Below are positions 1 through 9,476 of a stretch of 64,000 bases of DNA, one piece after another (the stretch's first letter is position 1; the number at the start of each line of letters is the position of its first letter). The notes under the pieces are model-generated. The model was not told where the DNA came from. It did no database searches and saw only the letters and a program-made list of their open reading frames with translations. A program made the translations under genes and the position numbers. The DNA is taken from positions 21,729 through 85,728 of the forward strand of contig NZ_QLTA01000017.1 in the NCBI RefSeq assembly GCF_003269065.1. The letters run 5' to 3'. This DNA comes from Paracidovorax anthurii (GTDB taxonomy: Bacteria > Pseudomonadota > Gammaproteobacteria > Burkholderiales > Burkholderiaceae_C).

Positions 1-1191
1 CGGAATCACGTCCAGCAGCAGCATGTCCCCTTCCGGGTCGTTTCCGGCGAGCTGATTGGCCTGGATGGCGGCACCCAGCGCCACCACCTCGTCCGGGTTC
101 AGGTTGTTCAAGGGGGAAGTGCCGAAGAACTCGGCCACGGCGCGCTGGATTTGCGGCATGCGGGTCGAGCCCCCCACCATCACCACCCCCTTCACATCGT
201 CACGCGACAAACGGGCATCGCGCAGGGCGCGCTTGACCGCCGCCATGGACCGGGCCGTCAGCGCCGCGGTTTCCGACTCGAACGCTTCCCGCGCCACGTC
301 CAGGCGCACATCGGCGCCCGCGATAGGGGCCGCAAACACCGCCTGCTCCGCTCCGGTCAGCGCCTCTTTGCAGGCACGCGCCGCCATGCGCGCCGCGGCC
401 TTGTCCTGCGCGGAATGGGCCACCACGCCCAGGCGCTGCAGCGCCCATTCGGCCAGGGCCGCATCGTAGTCGTCGCCACCCAGCGCCGAATCTCCGCCTG
501 TTGCGATGACTTCGAAAACCCCCCGGGTCAGGCGCAGAATCGAAATGTCGAACGTGCCTCCCCCCAGGTCGTACACCGCGTAGACGCCCTCGCTCGCGTT
601 GTCGAGGCCGTAGGCGATGGCTGCCGCCGTCGGCTCGTTGATGAGCCGCAGCAGATTCAACCCCGCCAGGCGCGCGGCATCTTTGGTGGCCTGCCGCTGC
701 GCGTCATCGAAGTAAGCGGGAACGGTGATCACTACGCCGTAGAGGTCGTCATTGAAGGTGTCTTCGGCCCGGTAACGCAGCGTCGCCAGGATCTCCGCGC
801 TCACCTCGACCGGGGACTTCGCTCCGTCCACGGTCTGCAACGCCACCATGCCTTCCCCTTCGGCGGGCAGGAATGCATAGGGGAGCCGCTCGGGATGGTC
901 GATATCCTTCAGGCCACGCCCCATGAACCGCTTGACGGAGGCCAGGGTGTTCGCCGCGTCCTGCGCCTGCGATGCCAGCGCCTCATGGCCGATCTGCCGG
1001 CGGCCCTGCGGCAGGTAGCGCACCACGGAGGGCAACAGAATCCGCCCAGCGTCGTCGGGCAGGCATTCCGGCATGCCATTGCGCACCGCGGCGACCAGCG
1101 AGTGCGTGGTGCCCAGGTCGATCCCGACGGCGATCCGCCGCTGGTGGGGATCGGGAGACTGGCCGGGTTCGGAAATCTGCAAAAGCGCCAT
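1..1191 (-). CDS. hscA: Fe-S protein assembly chaperone HscA (C-terminus outside window)
   Basis: Hsp70-type ATPase that, with HscB, helps release [2Fe-2S] clusters from IscU. Only the first 397 codons are present; the family is about 620 residues, so the gene runs past position 1 and is not truncated biologically. The nucleotide-binding phosphate loop [12 protein letters not shown] is at residues 23-34, preceded by an HscA-like short N-terminal extension. Start ATG at 1191, 114 bp downstream of hscB in the isc operon; the usual next gene, fdx, would lie outside. Recognition is from the DnaK-type motif plus isc context. Confidence 0.95.
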   Translation of the reverse strand, partial: MALLQISEPGQSPDPHQRRIAVGIDLGTTHSLVAAVRNGMPECLPDDAGRILLPSVVRYLPQGRRQIGHEALASQAQDAANTLASVKRFMGRGLKDIDHPERLPYAFLPAEGEGMVALQTVDGAKSPVEVSAEILATLRYRAEDTFNDDLYGVVITVPAYFDDAQRQATKDAARLAGLNLLRLINEPTAAAIAYGLDNASEGVYAVYDLGGGTFDISILRLTRGVFEVIATGGDSALGGDDYDAALAEWALQRLGVVAHSAQDKAAARMAARACKEALTGAEQAVFAAPIAGADVRLDVAREAFESETAALTARSMAAVKRALRDARLSRDDVKGVVMVGGSTRMPQIQRAVAEFFGTSPLNNLNPDEVVALGAAIQANQLAGNDPEGDMLLLDVIP

Positions 1192-1305
1192 GATCGTCGT
1201 CGTGGATGGAAACGGAACGCCATCGGCCCACAGGGAGCCCATGGCTCTCGTTCCCTCACAGGAAAAAAGAATCAGAAAGAAAGCGGAACAGCCGCGCGGA
1301 ACCCG

Positions 1306-1824
1306 CTATTGTCCCAGCAGCTCGCGACGGCGCTCTATGTCCATGACAAAGCGCTCAATGAACATGAGGCTTCTGACCACGCCAACCGCCGCCACGGGGT
1401 CTTGCCGCACATCGAGCAAATCGCCGCAGCCCTCCAGCATCTCCCTGCGGGTGGCTTGGACCTCTTGATCCAGGCGATCGATCGCGCCTTCACCATCCGC
1501 ATCGTCAAGCGCCTCGCGCCATTCCATCTGCTGCATCAGGAACGCTGCCGGCATGGCTGTGTTGTCTTCCGCCTGAATGGGAACGCCCTGCAGTTCGCAG
1601 AGATAGGCAGCCCGGCGGAGTGGGTCCTTGAGGCGCTGATAGGCTTCATTGATGCGCACAGACCATTGCATGGCCGTGCGCTGGGCGGCAGGCCCTTGCG
1701 CCGCGAAGCGATCGGGATGGGCCTCGCGCTGCAGGGCCTTCCATCGGGCATCGATCGCGGCCCGGTCCTGGGCAAAGCGGCGCGGCAGGTCAAAGAGTTC
1801 GAAGTCGTCGGATTGCAGATTCAT
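1306..1824 (-). CDS. hscB: Fe-S assembly co-chaperone HscB (J-domain)
   Basis: 172-aa DnaJ-type co-chaperone that delivers IscU to HscA and stimulates its ATPase. The J-domain occupies roughly residues 5-75 with the diagnostic HPD triad at 36-38 (AHPDRFA); the C-terminal part is the helical IscU-binding domain. Length matches the family. I chose ATG 1824 (MNLQSDDFELF), because an upstream in-frame start at 1848 adds eight residues not expected in HscB. It lies between iscA (90 bp upstream) and hscA. Confidence 0.95.
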   Translation of the reverse strand: MNLQSDDFELFDLPRRFAQDRAAIDARWKALQREAHPDRFAAQGPAAQRTAMQWSVRINEAYQRLKDPLRRAAYLCELQGVPIQAEDNTAMPAAFLMQQMEWREALDDADGEGAIDRLDQEVQATRREMLEGCGDLLDVRQDPVAAVGVVRSLMFIERFVMDIERRRELLGQ

Positions 1825-1914
1825 GTCAAGAAAAAACCGCCAGCACACATGCGATGGCGGTTCCTCGTTGGCAACCGGAGGAGTCCGGTCGGATGGCCAG
1901 CAACGGCATGGGCA

Positions 1915-2238
1915 TCAGACGCGGAAGCTCTCTCCACAGCCGCAGCGGTCACGCTCATTGGGGTTGTTGAAACGGAAGCCCTCGTTCAGGCCTTCGCGCA
2001 CGAAATCCAACTGCGTACCATCGATGTAGGCCAGGCTCTTGGGATCGATGAGCACCTTCACGCCGTGGTCCTCGAAAATCACATCCTCGGGCTCCGGCGC
2101 GTCCACGTACTCGAGCTTGTAGGCCAGGCCGGAGCAGCCCGTGGTCTTCACCCCCAGGCGCACCCCCAGGCCCTTGCCCCTGCGGGTAAGGTATCGACTG
2201 ACGTGCCGCGCGGCGGCTTCCGTGAGCGTGATCGCCAT
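1915..2238 (-). CDS. iscA: iron-sulfur cluster assembly protein IscA
   Basis: 107-aa A-type carrier that passes Fe-S clusters to apoproteins. The three metal-ligating cysteines are present: TGCSGLAY in the middle and the C-terminal CGCGESF pair. Length is the family norm. Starts 11 bp after iscU ends, so almost certainly cotranscribed. Confidence 0.96.
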   Translation of the reverse strand: MAITLTEAAARHVSRYLTRRGKGLGVRLGVKTTGCSGLAYKLEYVDAPEPEDVIFEDHGVKVLIDPKSLAYIDGTQLDFVREGLNEGFRFNNPNERDRCGCGESFRV

Positions 2239-2249
2239 GTATGTCTATC

Positions 2250-2648
2250 TCAGACGCTCGCGAGCGCAGCGTGCTTGGCCTTGTAATCCTGTACGGCGGC
2301 CTTGATCGCATCCTCCGCGAGGATCGAGCAATGGATCTTGACCGGGGGCAGAGCCAGCTCCTGCGCGATGTCCGCGTTCTTGAGCGAGGCGGCTTCATCA
2401 AGCGTCTTGCCCTTGACCCATTCCGTCACCAGGGACGACGAGGCAATGGCCGAGCCACACCCGTAGGTCTTGAAGCGTGCGTCCTCGATCACACCCGTCT
2501 CCGGATTCACCTTGATCTGCAGCTTCATCACATCGCCGCATGCCGGGGCGCCCACCATGCCGGTGCCGACGGAATCGTCACCCTTGTCGAAAGAGCCCAC
2601 ATTGCGCGGATTCTCGTAATGGTCGATGACCTTGTCCGAATAAGCCAT
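2250..2648 (-). CDS. iscU: Fe-S cluster scaffold protein IscU
   Basis: 132-aa scaffold on which IscS-derived sulfur and iron are assembled into clusters. Conserved cysteines sit in APACGDVMKLQ, TYGCGSAIASS and KIHCSILAEDA, and the LPPVK motif that HscA recognises is intact. 47 bp downstream of iscS. Full length for the family. Confidence 0.97.
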   Translation of the reverse strand: MAYSDKVIDHYENPRNVGSFDKGDDSVGTGMVGAPACGDVMKLQIKVNPETGVIEDARFKTYGCGSAIASSSLVTEWVKGKTLDEAASLKNADIAQELALPPVKIHCSILAEDAIKAAVQDYKAKHAALASV

Positions 2649-2695
2649 GATTTCCTACCTGCCTTTCGCTTCTTCTCGCGGCCTGCACTGCGTGG

Positions 2696-3916
2696 TCAGT
2701 GAGCCGCCCACTGGATGGTGCTGATGTCCACGCCATCCTTGTACATTTCCCACAACGGGCTCAATTCGCGCAGCTTGGCCACGTTGTGGCGGATCGAAGT
2801 GATCGCGTAGTCGATCTCTTCTTCGGTCGTGAAACGGCCGATCGTCATGCGCAGGCTGCTGTGCGCCAACTCGTCGCTGCGGCCCAGCGCCCGCAGCACG
2901 TAGCTGGGCTCCAGGCTGGCCGAGGTACAGGCCGAGCCCGAAGACACCGCCAGCCCCTTGATGCCCATGATGAGCGACTCGCCCTCGACATAGTTGAAGC
3001 TGATGTTGAGGTTGTGGGGCACGCGGCGCTCCAGGTCGCCATTGACGAACACCTGTTCGACATCTGCCAGACCGTCGAGCAGGCGCTTCTGCAGGACACG
3101 CGCCTTGGCCAGATCCTGTGCCATTTCTTCCCGCGCGATGCGGAAAGCCTCGCCCATGCCCACGATCTGGTGCGTGGGCAGCGTACCCGAACGCATGCCG
3201 CGCTCATGCCCGCCGCCATGCATCTGGGCCTCCAGGCGCACGCGGGGCTTGCGCCGCACGTAAAGCGCGCCGATGCCCTTGGGACCATACGTCTTGTGGG
3301 ACGCCAGGCTCATCAGGTCGACCGGCAGGGTCTGCAGATCGATGTCCAGCTTGCCGGTGGCCTGCGCCGCATCGACGTGGAAGATCACGCCCTTCTCGCG
3401 GCACAACGCGCCAATCGCGGGAATGTCCTGGATGACGCCGATCTCGTTGTTCACGAACATGACGCTCAGGAGAATGGTGTCCGGACGGATCGCCGCCTTC
3501 AACACTTCGAAATCCAGCAGCCCGTCGTCCTGCACATCCAGGTACGTCACCTCGAAACCCTGGCGCTCCATTTCGCGCATGGTGTCGAGCACGGCCTTGT
3601 GCTCCGTCTTCACCGTGATGAGGTGCTTGCCCTTGCCCTTGTAGAACTGGCCCGCTCCCTTGATGGCGAGGTTGTTGGACTCAGTCGCGCCGCTGGTCCA
3701 GACGATTTCGCGCGGATCCGCGTTGATCAGGCGCGCCACTTCGCCGCGCGCTTTCTCGACGGCTTCCTCAGCCTCCCAGCCCCAGGCGTGGCTGCGCGAC
3801 GCCGGGTTGCCGAAATGTTCGCGCAACCAGGGAATCATGGCATCCACGACGCGCGGATCCACCGGCGTCGTGGCACCGTAGTCCAGGTAAATAGGGAAAT
3901 GGGGTGTCATGTCCAT
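2696..3916 (-). CDS. iscS: cysteine desulfurase IscS
   Basis: 406-aa PLP enzyme that converts cysteine to alanine and supplies persulfide sulfur to IscU and tRNA thiolation. Visible features: N-terminal [14 protein letters not shown] lysine in [14 protein letters not shown], and the mobile active-site cysteine loop [17 protein letters not shown] near residue 330. Two in-frame ATGs, 3916 and 3910, are equally placed; neither has a strong ribosome site. Follows iscR after about 97 bp that include a perfect hairpin. Confidence 0.97.
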   Translation of the reverse strand: MDMTPHFPIYLDYGATTPVDPRVVDAMIPWLREHFGNPASRSHAWGWEAEEAVEKARGEVARLINADPREIVWTSGATESNNLAIKGAGQFYKGKGKHLITVKTEHKAVLDTMREMERQGFEVTYLDVQDDGLLDFEVLKAAIRPDTILLSVMFVNNEIGVIQDIPAIGALCREKGVIFHVDAAQATGKLDIDLQTLPVDLMSLASHKTYGPKGIGALYVRRKPRVRLEAQMHGGGHERGMRSGTLPTHQIVGMGEAFRIAREEMAQDLAKARVLQKRLLDGLADVEQVFVNGDLERRVPHNLNISFNYVEGESLIMGIKGLAVSSGSACTSASLEPSYVLRALGRSDELAHSSLRMTIGRFTTEEEIDYAITSIRHNVAKLRELSPLWEMYKDGVDISTIQWAAH

Positions 3917-3963
3917 GGCTGGCTCAGTAGATATCTGGCTGGCGATTCATCCGGTCGACGGGA

Positions 3964-3984
3964 TCGCCCGCAGGAAGCGGGCGA
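3964..3984 (-). promoter_or_regulatory. hairpin in the iscR-iscS intergenic region
   Basis: A perfect 8-bp stem with a 5-nt loop (TCGCCCGC / GCGGGCGA on the plus strand) lies between the iscR stop and the iscS start, with no T-run after it on the transcribed strand. In E. coli this interval is where iscR and iscSUA messages are differentially stabilised; a similar role here is inference only. Confidence 0.35.
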
Positions 3985-4013
3985 CCGTGCCCCGGCGTCG
4001 CCGGGCCCGGGAT

Positions 4014-4550
4014 TCAGGATTTGGCGAAGGCGTTACCGAGCGCGAAGACGGAGTTCGGCGCATTCACGCGGATCGGCTTGACCACCGGCGTGGTGGAGAT
4101 GGCGCGGCGCACCACGGGCTTGTCTTCGATCTGCACGCCCTTGGCGATCTGGTCATCGACCAGCTTCTGCAGCGTGACGGAGTCCAGGAACTCCACCATG
4201 CGCTGGTTCAGCGAAGCCCAGAGTTCGTGCGTCATGCAGCGCCCGGCTTCACCCAGGCAGTTTTCCTTGCCGCCGCACTGGGTGGCGTCGATGGGCTCAT
4301 CCACCGACACGATGATGTCGGCCACCGTGATGTCCGCCGCCTTGCGCGCCAGCGTATAGCCGCCGCCCGGACCGCGGGTGGACTCGACCAGTTCGTGGCG
4401 GCGCAGCTTGCCGAACAGCTGCTCCAGATAAGAGAGCGAAATCTGCTGGCGCTGGCTGATGGCCGCCAGCGTAACGGGACCGTTGTTCTGGCGCAGGGCC
4501 AGATCGATCATGGCGGTGACCGCAAAACGGCCTTTGGTAGTGAGACGCAT
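4014..4550 (-). CDS. iscR: Fe-S cluster-responsive transcriptional regulator IscR
   Basis: 178-aa Rrf2-family winged-helix regulator; with a [2Fe-2S] cluster bound it represses isc transcription. N-terminus MRLTTKGRFAVTAMIDLA is the classic Rrf2 start; cluster ligands lie in CGGKENCLGEAGRCMTH (three Cys and a nearby His). ATG 4550 was chosen because homology begins there and AAGGAG sits just upstream; a long in-frame extension to 4808 would span the promoter and operator and is rejected. First gene of the isc operon. Confidence 0.96.
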   Translation of the reverse strand: MRLTTKGRFAVTAMIDLALRQNNGPVTLAAISQRQQISLSYLEQLFGKLRRHELVESTRGPGGGYTLARKAADITVADIIVSVDEPIDATQCGGKENCLGEAGRCMTHELWASLNQRMVEFLDSVTLQKLVDDQIAKGVQIEDKPVVRRAISTTPVVKPIRVNAPNSVFALGNAFAKS

Positions 4551-4721
4551 CGCAAGCTCCTTTGCTAGCTTGTTCGTTATGGAAATGCCCGAACCGACCT
4601 GCCGATGAAGCATCCGCATGGTTCGCGGCCCGTCTCCGCCCTTCACCCCCACTGGCCGATCCGCCTGGGCGGATGTGTGGGAGCCCTTCTTCGTGGGCTG
4701 TTTTGTTGAGTATTTCGCCCG

Positions 4722-4757
4722 AGTATAGCACAAATCCCTATTGTTTTTGTCGGGTAA
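4722..4757 (-). promoter_or_regulatory. iscR promoter with candidate type 1 IscR operator
   Basis: On the minus strand a TATACT -10 box lies at 4727-4722. Directly upstream, 4757-4733 matches about 19 of 25 positions of the E. coli type 1 IscR consensus by my hand alignment (core CCGAC then A-rich centre and GGG). The site covers where the -35 should be, and no good -35 hexamer is visible, fitting autorepression by holo-IscR. This leaves a leader of about 165 nt before iscR. Confidence 0.6.
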
Positions 4758-4804
4758 CATAACTCGACAGTCGCGGTTTCTCCGTAACCGTCGCGCCCTG
4801 GAAG

Positions 4805-6898
4805 TCACGCAGCGGCACTGTCTCCGCCGCCTGCCGCGCCGAAAGCCTGGGCCTTGAGCCGATTCAACTGGTCGCGCACCCGCGCCGCCTGCTCGAACTC
4901 CAGATTGCGCGCGTGTTCCAGCATCTGCTTTTCCAGCCGCTTGATCTCGCGCGCGATGTCTTTCTCCGACATGTCCTCGACCTGCGCTCGGCGCATGGCG
5001 TCCTGTTCGAGCCGCTCGGCTTCCCTGCCCGTCTTCTCGCTGTAGACGCCATCGATGAGATCGCGCACCTGTTTGACGATGCTGCGCGGCGTGATGCCCA
5101 TGGCTTCGTTGTGTGCGATCTGTTTGGCGCGGCGGCGTTCCGTTTCGCCGATGGCTTTTTTCATCGATTCGGTGATCCGGTCCGCATACAGGATCGCCCG
5201 ACCGTTCAGGTTGCGCGCGGCCCGGCCGATGGTCTGGATCAGGCTGCGCTCGGCCCGCAGGAAGCCTTCCTTGTCGGCGTCGAGGATCGCGACCAGCGAC
5301 ACCTCGGGAATGTCCAGCCCCTCGCGCAGCAGGTTGATGCCCACGAGCACGTCGAAGGCCCCCAGCCGCAGGTCGCGGATGATCTCCACTCGCTCCACGG
5401 TGTCGATGTCGGAGTGCAGGTAACGAACCTTCACCCCGTTGTCGGTGAGGTAGTCGGTCAGCTGCTCGGCCATGCGCTTGGTGAGGGTGGTGATCAGCAC
5501 CCTCTCCTGGCCCTCGACCCGCACGCGGATCTCCTGCAGCACGTCGTCCACCTGGTGGGTGGCGGGCCGCACTTCGACGACCGGGTCCACGAGGCCCGTG
5601 GGCCGCACCACCTGGTCCACGATCTGGCCGGAGTGGGTTTTCTCGTAGTCGGCCGGGGTGGCCGAGACGAAGACCACCTGCCGCATGCGGCGCTCGAACT
5701 CCTCGAACTTCAGGGGCCGGTTGTCCAGGGCCGAGGGCAGCCGGAAGCCGTATTCCACCAGCGTGGTCTTGCGGGCACGGTCGCCGTTGTACATGGCGGA
5801 GAGCTGGCCGATCATCTGGTGGCTCTCGTCGAGGAACATCAGCGCGTCGGGCGGCAGGTAGTCGGTGAGCGTCGGGGGCGGGTCCCCGGGCGCCGCGCCG
5901 GAGAGATGGCGCGTGTAGTTCTCGATGCCCTTGCAGTGGCCGACCTCGCTGAGCATCTCGAGATCGAAGCGCGTGCGCTGCTCCAGGCGCTGGGCCTCCA
6001 CCAGCTTGCCCTCGGCCACGAACTGGCCGAGGCGCTCGTTCAACTCCTGCTTGATGGTCTCGACCGCGGCCAGCACCTTGTCGCGCGGCGTCACGTAGTG
6101 GCTGCTCGGGTAGATGGTGAAGCGCGGGATCTTCTGCCGCACGCGGCCCGTGAGCGGATCGAAGAGCGAGAGGGTCTCGATCTCGTCGTCGAACAGGTCG
6201 ATGCGGATGGCCAGTTCGCTGTGCTCCGAGGGGAACACGTCGATGGTGTCGCCGCGCACCCGGAAGGTGCCGCGCGAGAAATCCTGCTCGTTGCGCGTGT
6301 ATTGCATGCGGATGAGCCGCGCGATCACGTCGCGCTGGCTGATCTCGTCGCCCACGCGCATGATGAAGCGCATCTGGGTGTAGTCCTCGGGCGCGCCGAT
6401 GCCGTAGATGGCGCTCACCGTGGCCACGATCACCACGTCGCGCCGCTCCAGCACGCTCTTGGTGGCCGAGAGGCGCATCTGCTCGATGTGCTCGTTGATG
6501 GCCGAGTCCTTTTCGATGAACAGGTCGCGCTGGGGGACGTAGGCCTCGGGCTGGTAGTAGTCGTAGTAGCTCACGAAGTACTCGACCGCGTTGTTCGGGA
6601 AGAACTCGCGGAACTCGCTGTAGAGCTGCGCGGCCAGGGTCTTGTTGGGCGCGAAGACGATGGCCGGTCGCCCCATGCGCGCGATGACGTTGGCCATGGT
6701 GAAGGTCTTGCCCGAGCCGGTCACGCCCAGCAGGGTCTGGAACACCTCGCCGTCGCGCACGCCCTCGACCAGTTGCTCGATGGCCGCCGGCTGGTCGCCC
6801 GCGGGCGGATACGGCTGGAAGAGTTCGAAGGGCGAATCGGCGAAGCGAACGAAGGAGCCCTCTTGCACCGCCGGCATGGGTTCGATGGGTTTTGGCAT
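4805..6898 (-). CDS. uvrB: excinuclease ABC subunit B
   Basis: 697-aa DNA damage-recognition helicase subunit of the UvrABC nucleotide excision repair complex. Walker A is GVTGSGKTF near residue 50, the beta-hairpin region follows ([12 protein letters not shown]), then helicase motifs including DESH and the QTIGRAARN motif VI. The C-terminal UvrC-interaction (UVR) motif is in the last ~50 residues. ATG 6898 ([11 protein letters not shown]) is chosen over an upstream in-frame start at 6979. Divergent from the aminotransferase gene at 7006. Confidence 0.97.
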   Translation of the reverse strand: MPKPIEPMPAVQEGSFVRFADSPFELFQPYPPAGDQPAAIEQLVEGVRDGEVFQTLLGVTGSGKTFTMANVIARMGRPAIVFAPNKTLAAQLYSEFREFFPNNAVEYFVSYYDYYQPEAYVPQRDLFIEKDSAINEHIEQMRLSATKSVLERRDVVIVATVSAIYGIGAPEDYTQMRFIMRVGDEISQRDVIARLIRMQYTRNEQDFSRGTFRVRGDTIDVFPSEHSELAIRIDLFDDEIETLSLFDPLTGRVRQKIPRFTIYPSSHYVTPRDKVLAAVETIKQELNERLGQFVAEGKLVEAQRLEQRTRFDLEMLSEVGHCKGIENYTRHLSGAAPGDPPPTLTDYLPPDALMFLDESHQMIGQLSAMYNGDRARKTTLVEYGFRLPSALDNRPLKFEEFERRMRQVVFVSATPADYEKTHSGQIVDQVVRPTGLVDPVVEVRPATHQVDDVLQEIRVRVEGQERVLITTLTKRMAEQLTDYLTDNGVKVRYLHSDIDTVERVEIIRDLRLGAFDVLVGINLLREGLDIPEVSLVAILDADKEGFLRAERSLIQTIGRAARNLNGRAILYADRITESMKKAIGETERRRAKQIAHNEAMGITPRSIVKQVRDLIDGVYSEKTGREAERLEQDAMRRAQVEDMSEKDIAREIKRLEKQMLEHARNLEFEQAARVRDQLNRLKAQAFGAAGGGDSAAA

Positions 6899-7005
6899 GG
6901 GTTCGCGAAAAATGGTGCCCTTAAAATCAGGGCGGCCCGGCAGAGTACAACAGGCCCGGTCCCCTGCTCCGACATCCATCGTCGATATCCCCCCAAGGAA
7001 ACTTC

Positions 7006-8202
7006 ATGTCTCTCTTCACCGCCGTCGAAATGGCACCGCGCGACCCGATCCTGGGTCTGAACGAGCAGTACGCTGCCGACACCAATCCCAGCAAGGTCAA
7101 CCTGGGCGTGGGCGTGTATTTCGACGACAACGGCAAGCTGCCCCTGCTGCAGTGCGTGCAGGCCGCCGAAAAGGCCATGATGGAGAAGCCCTCGGCACGC
7201 GGCTACCTGCCCATCGACGGCATCGTCGCCTACGACAATGCCGTGAAGGGCCTGGTCTTCGGCGTGGACAGCGAGCCCGTCACCTCCGGCCGCGTGGCCA
7301 CAGTGCAGGCCATCGGCGGCACCGGCGGCCTGAAGATCGGCGCCGACTTCCTCAAGAAGGTGAGCCCCGACGCCAAGGTGCTGATCTCCGACCCGAGCTG
7401 GGAGAACCACCGCGCCCTGTTCACCAGCGCGGGCTTCGCGGTCGATACCTACGCCTATTACGACGCGGCCAAGCGCGGCGTGAACTTCGAAGGCATGCTC
7501 GCCAGCCTGAACGCCGCCGCGCCCGGCACCATCGTCGTGCTGCATGCCTGCTGCCACAACCCCACGGGCTACGACATCACGCCCGCGCAGTGGGACCAGG
7601 TGGTGGCCGCCGTCAAGGCCAAGGGCCTGACGGCCTTCCTCGACATGGCCTACCAGGGCTTCGGCCACGGCATCGCCGAGGACGGCGCGGTGATCGGCAA
7701 GTTCGTGGCCGCCGGCCTGAGCTTCTTCGTGTCCACCTCGTTCTCCAAGAGCTTCAGCCTGTATGGCGAGCGCGTGGGCGGGCTGTCGGTGCTGTGCGCC
7801 GACAAGGAAGAGGCCGGCCGCGTGCTGAGCCAGCTCAAGATCGTGATCCGCACCAACTATTCCAACCCGCCCACGCACGGCGGCGCCGTGGTGGCGGCCG
7901 TGCTCGGCAACCCCGAGCTGCGCGCCCTGTGGGAGAAGGAGCTGGCCGAGATGCGCGTGCGCATCAAGGCCATGCGCCAGAAGCTCGTCGATGGCCTCAA
8001 GGCCGCCGGCGTGAAGCAGGACATGGACTTCATCACGAGCCAGATCGGCATGTTCAGCTACTCCGGCCTCACCAAGGACCAGATGGTTCGCCTGCGCTCC
8101 GAGTTCGGCGTGTACGGCACCGACACGGGCCGCATGTGCGTGGCCGCGCTCAACAGCAAGAACATCGACTACGTGTGCCAGTCGATCGCCAAGGTGGTCT
8201 GA
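7006..8202 (+). CDS. aromatic/aspartate aminotransferase, class I
   Basis: 398-aa PLP enzyme transferring amino groups between aspartate or aromatic amino acids and 2-oxoglutarate. Features: N-terminal DPILGLNEQYAAD, LGVGVYFDDNGKLPLL substrate loop, HNPTG motif (ACCHNPTGYD), and PLP-binding lysine in STSFSKSFSLYGERVG. Resembles TyrB/AspC; substrate preference cannot be fixed from sequence. Followed by a strong intrinsic terminator, so probably monocistronic. Confidence 0.93.
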   Translation: MSLFTAVEMAPRDPILGLNEQYAADTNPSKVNLGVGVYFDDNGKLPLLQCVQAAEKAMMEKPSARGYLPIDGIVAYDNAVKGLVFGVDSEPVTSGRVATVQAIGGTGGLKIGADFLKKVSPDAKVLISDPSWENHRALFTSAGFAVDTYAYYDAAKRGVNFEGMLASLNAAAPGTIVVLHACCHNPTGYDITPAQWDQVVAAVKAKGLTAFLDMAYQGFGHGIAEDGAVIGKFVAAGLSFFVSTSFSKSFSLYGERVGGLSVLCADKEEAGRVLSQLKIVIRTNYSNPPTHGGAVVAAVLGNPELRALWEKELAEMRVRIKAMRQKLVDGLKAAGVKQDMDFITSQIGMFSYSGLTKDQMVRLRSEFGVYGTDTGRMCVAALNSKNIDYVCQSIAKVV

Positions 8203-8236
8203 GTCCCGCCCGGCGCCTTGCGCGCAGGAAGTGAAG

Positions 8237-8260
8237 AAACCGCCTTCGGGCGGTTTTTTT
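8237..8260 (+). terminator. intrinsic terminator after the aminotransferase gene
   Basis: AAACCGCC stem, UUCG tetraloop, GGCGGTTT stem, then a continuous T-run. 34 bp after the stop codon. Textbook rho-independent terminator. Confidence 0.92.
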
Positions 8261-8300
8261 CATGCGCGGCCGCCGGCCCCGGCGGCGCCATACTGCACGC

Positions 8301-9185
8301 ATGTCCCCATCACCCGCCCCGGCACTGCCGCATGCCCGCATCCTCAGCGTCGCGCTGAATCTCCCGGGCCCCGCCGCGCTGGCCCGCTGCCGCGACTGGG
8401 GCGCCGCCTGCACGAAGCTGGAGCCCCCCGCGCCGCAAGGCATGGCCAGCGCCGATCCGATGGCGCGCTACTGCCCCCGCGCCTATGCCGAGCTGCACGA
8501 GGGCATCCGCGTGGTGCGCGCGGACCTCAAGAGCCCGGCGGGCCAGGCGCTGCTGCACGCCGAGCTGGCCGCCACGGACGTGCTCATCACGTCGTTCCGC
8601 CCCTCGGCGCTGCGCAAGCTCGGCCTGGAATGGAGCGCACTCCAGGCGCGCCATCCCGCGCTGTCGCTGGTGCGGATCGTCGGCGCGCCGGGCGCGGGGG
8701 CCGAGGAGCCCGGCCACGACCTCACCTACCAGGCAGCGGCGGGGCTGCTGCCGGCGGGCACCACCCTGCCCGCCACGCTGCATGCCGACATGGCCGGCGC
8801 GCTGCAGGCCAGCGAGGCGGTGCTGCGCGCCCTGCTGGCCCGGCAGGCGACGGGCGCGGGCAGCCTGCAGGAAGTGGCCCTGGCGGAAGCCGCGCACTGG
8901 CTCGCCCGGCCGCGTGCGTGGGGGCTGACGCAGCCCTCGGGCGACGTGGGGGGAGCGCATGCGGGCTACCGCGTCTATGCCTGCGCCGATGGCCGGGCGG
9001 CGGTGGCCGCCCTGGAGCCGTACTTCATGGCGCGGCTGTGCGCCGCCGCCGGATTGCCCGCCGACGCCGATCCCAGGGCCGCGCCCACGCATTCGGGCAT
9101 CGCGGCCTTCTTCCAGCCGCGCCGCCGCGCGGACCTGGAGGCCTGGGCCCTGCGCGAGGACCTGCCGGTGCACCTGCTCGACTGA
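8301..9185 (+). CDS. CoA transferase family III (CaiB/BaiF-type), short form
   Basis: 294-aa protein related to class III CoA transferases, which move CoA between carboxylic acids through an aspartyl intermediate. Recognisable parts: LNLPGPAALARCRDWGA at the N-terminus, a YCPRAY-to-DLKSP stretch, and HADMAGALQASEAVL, where the Asp is the likely catalytic residue. Family members are usually near 400 residues; this one lacks much of the C-terminal part, as do alpha-methylacyl-CoA racemase-like short homologues. ATG 8301 chosen because upstream residues are Arg-rich and non-homologous. Substrate unknown. Confidence 0.8.
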   Translation: MSPSPAPALPHARILSVALNLPGPAALARCRDWGAACTKLEPPAPQGMASADPMARYCPRAYAELHEGIRVVRADLKSPAGQALLHAELAATDVLITSFRPSALRKLGLEWSALQARHPALSLVRIVGAPGAGAEEPGHDLTYQAAAGLLPAGTTLPATLHADMAGALQASEAVLRALLARQATGAGSLQEVALAEAAHWLARPRAWGLTQPSGDVGGAHAGYRVYACADGRAAVAALEPYFMARLCAAAGLPADADPRAAPTHSGIAAFFQPRRRADLEAWALREDLPVHLLD

Positions 9186-9218
9186 GCGGATCGGCGCCCA
9201 CGGGCCGATCCTCCGATT

Positions 9219-9264
9219 ACTCCTTATTTGATAGCAAACAATGTAGCAATATCGGCGACATGGA
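9219..9264 (+). repeat. ~47-bp dispersed intergenic element, copy 1
   Basis: Copy in the 291-bp gap 9186-9476. It contains GATAGCAAACAATGTAGCA and ends CGGCGACATGGA. Five related copies occur in this window (also 12679-12727, 37283-37317, 42464-42509, 50559-50605). The rest of the gap shows no convincing gene or promoter. Confidence 0.7.
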
Positions 9265-9476
9265 GGCTGTTTCACCGTAAATCCATGCCACGCCCCCACC
9301 CGAGGGCTCCAGGCCGCATCCGGCGGTCCGCACCGTCCCTGCCCTCTCACGGCCTGGCTCCGGTGCTGGACCGCCGTGCCCACCTCTTCCACAATAGGCC
9401 GCAGCACCCGCTACGTCCTGCGCATCGCCGGCGCCGGGCGGCGGGGACGCACTGTCACGCGACCTTCCGCCAACGC

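Noticed and set aside
4913..7060. 715-codon plus-strand frame opposite uvrB
   Set aside because: Antisense shadow of uvrB; His/Leu/Val/Asp-rich composition typical of reverse-complement frames.
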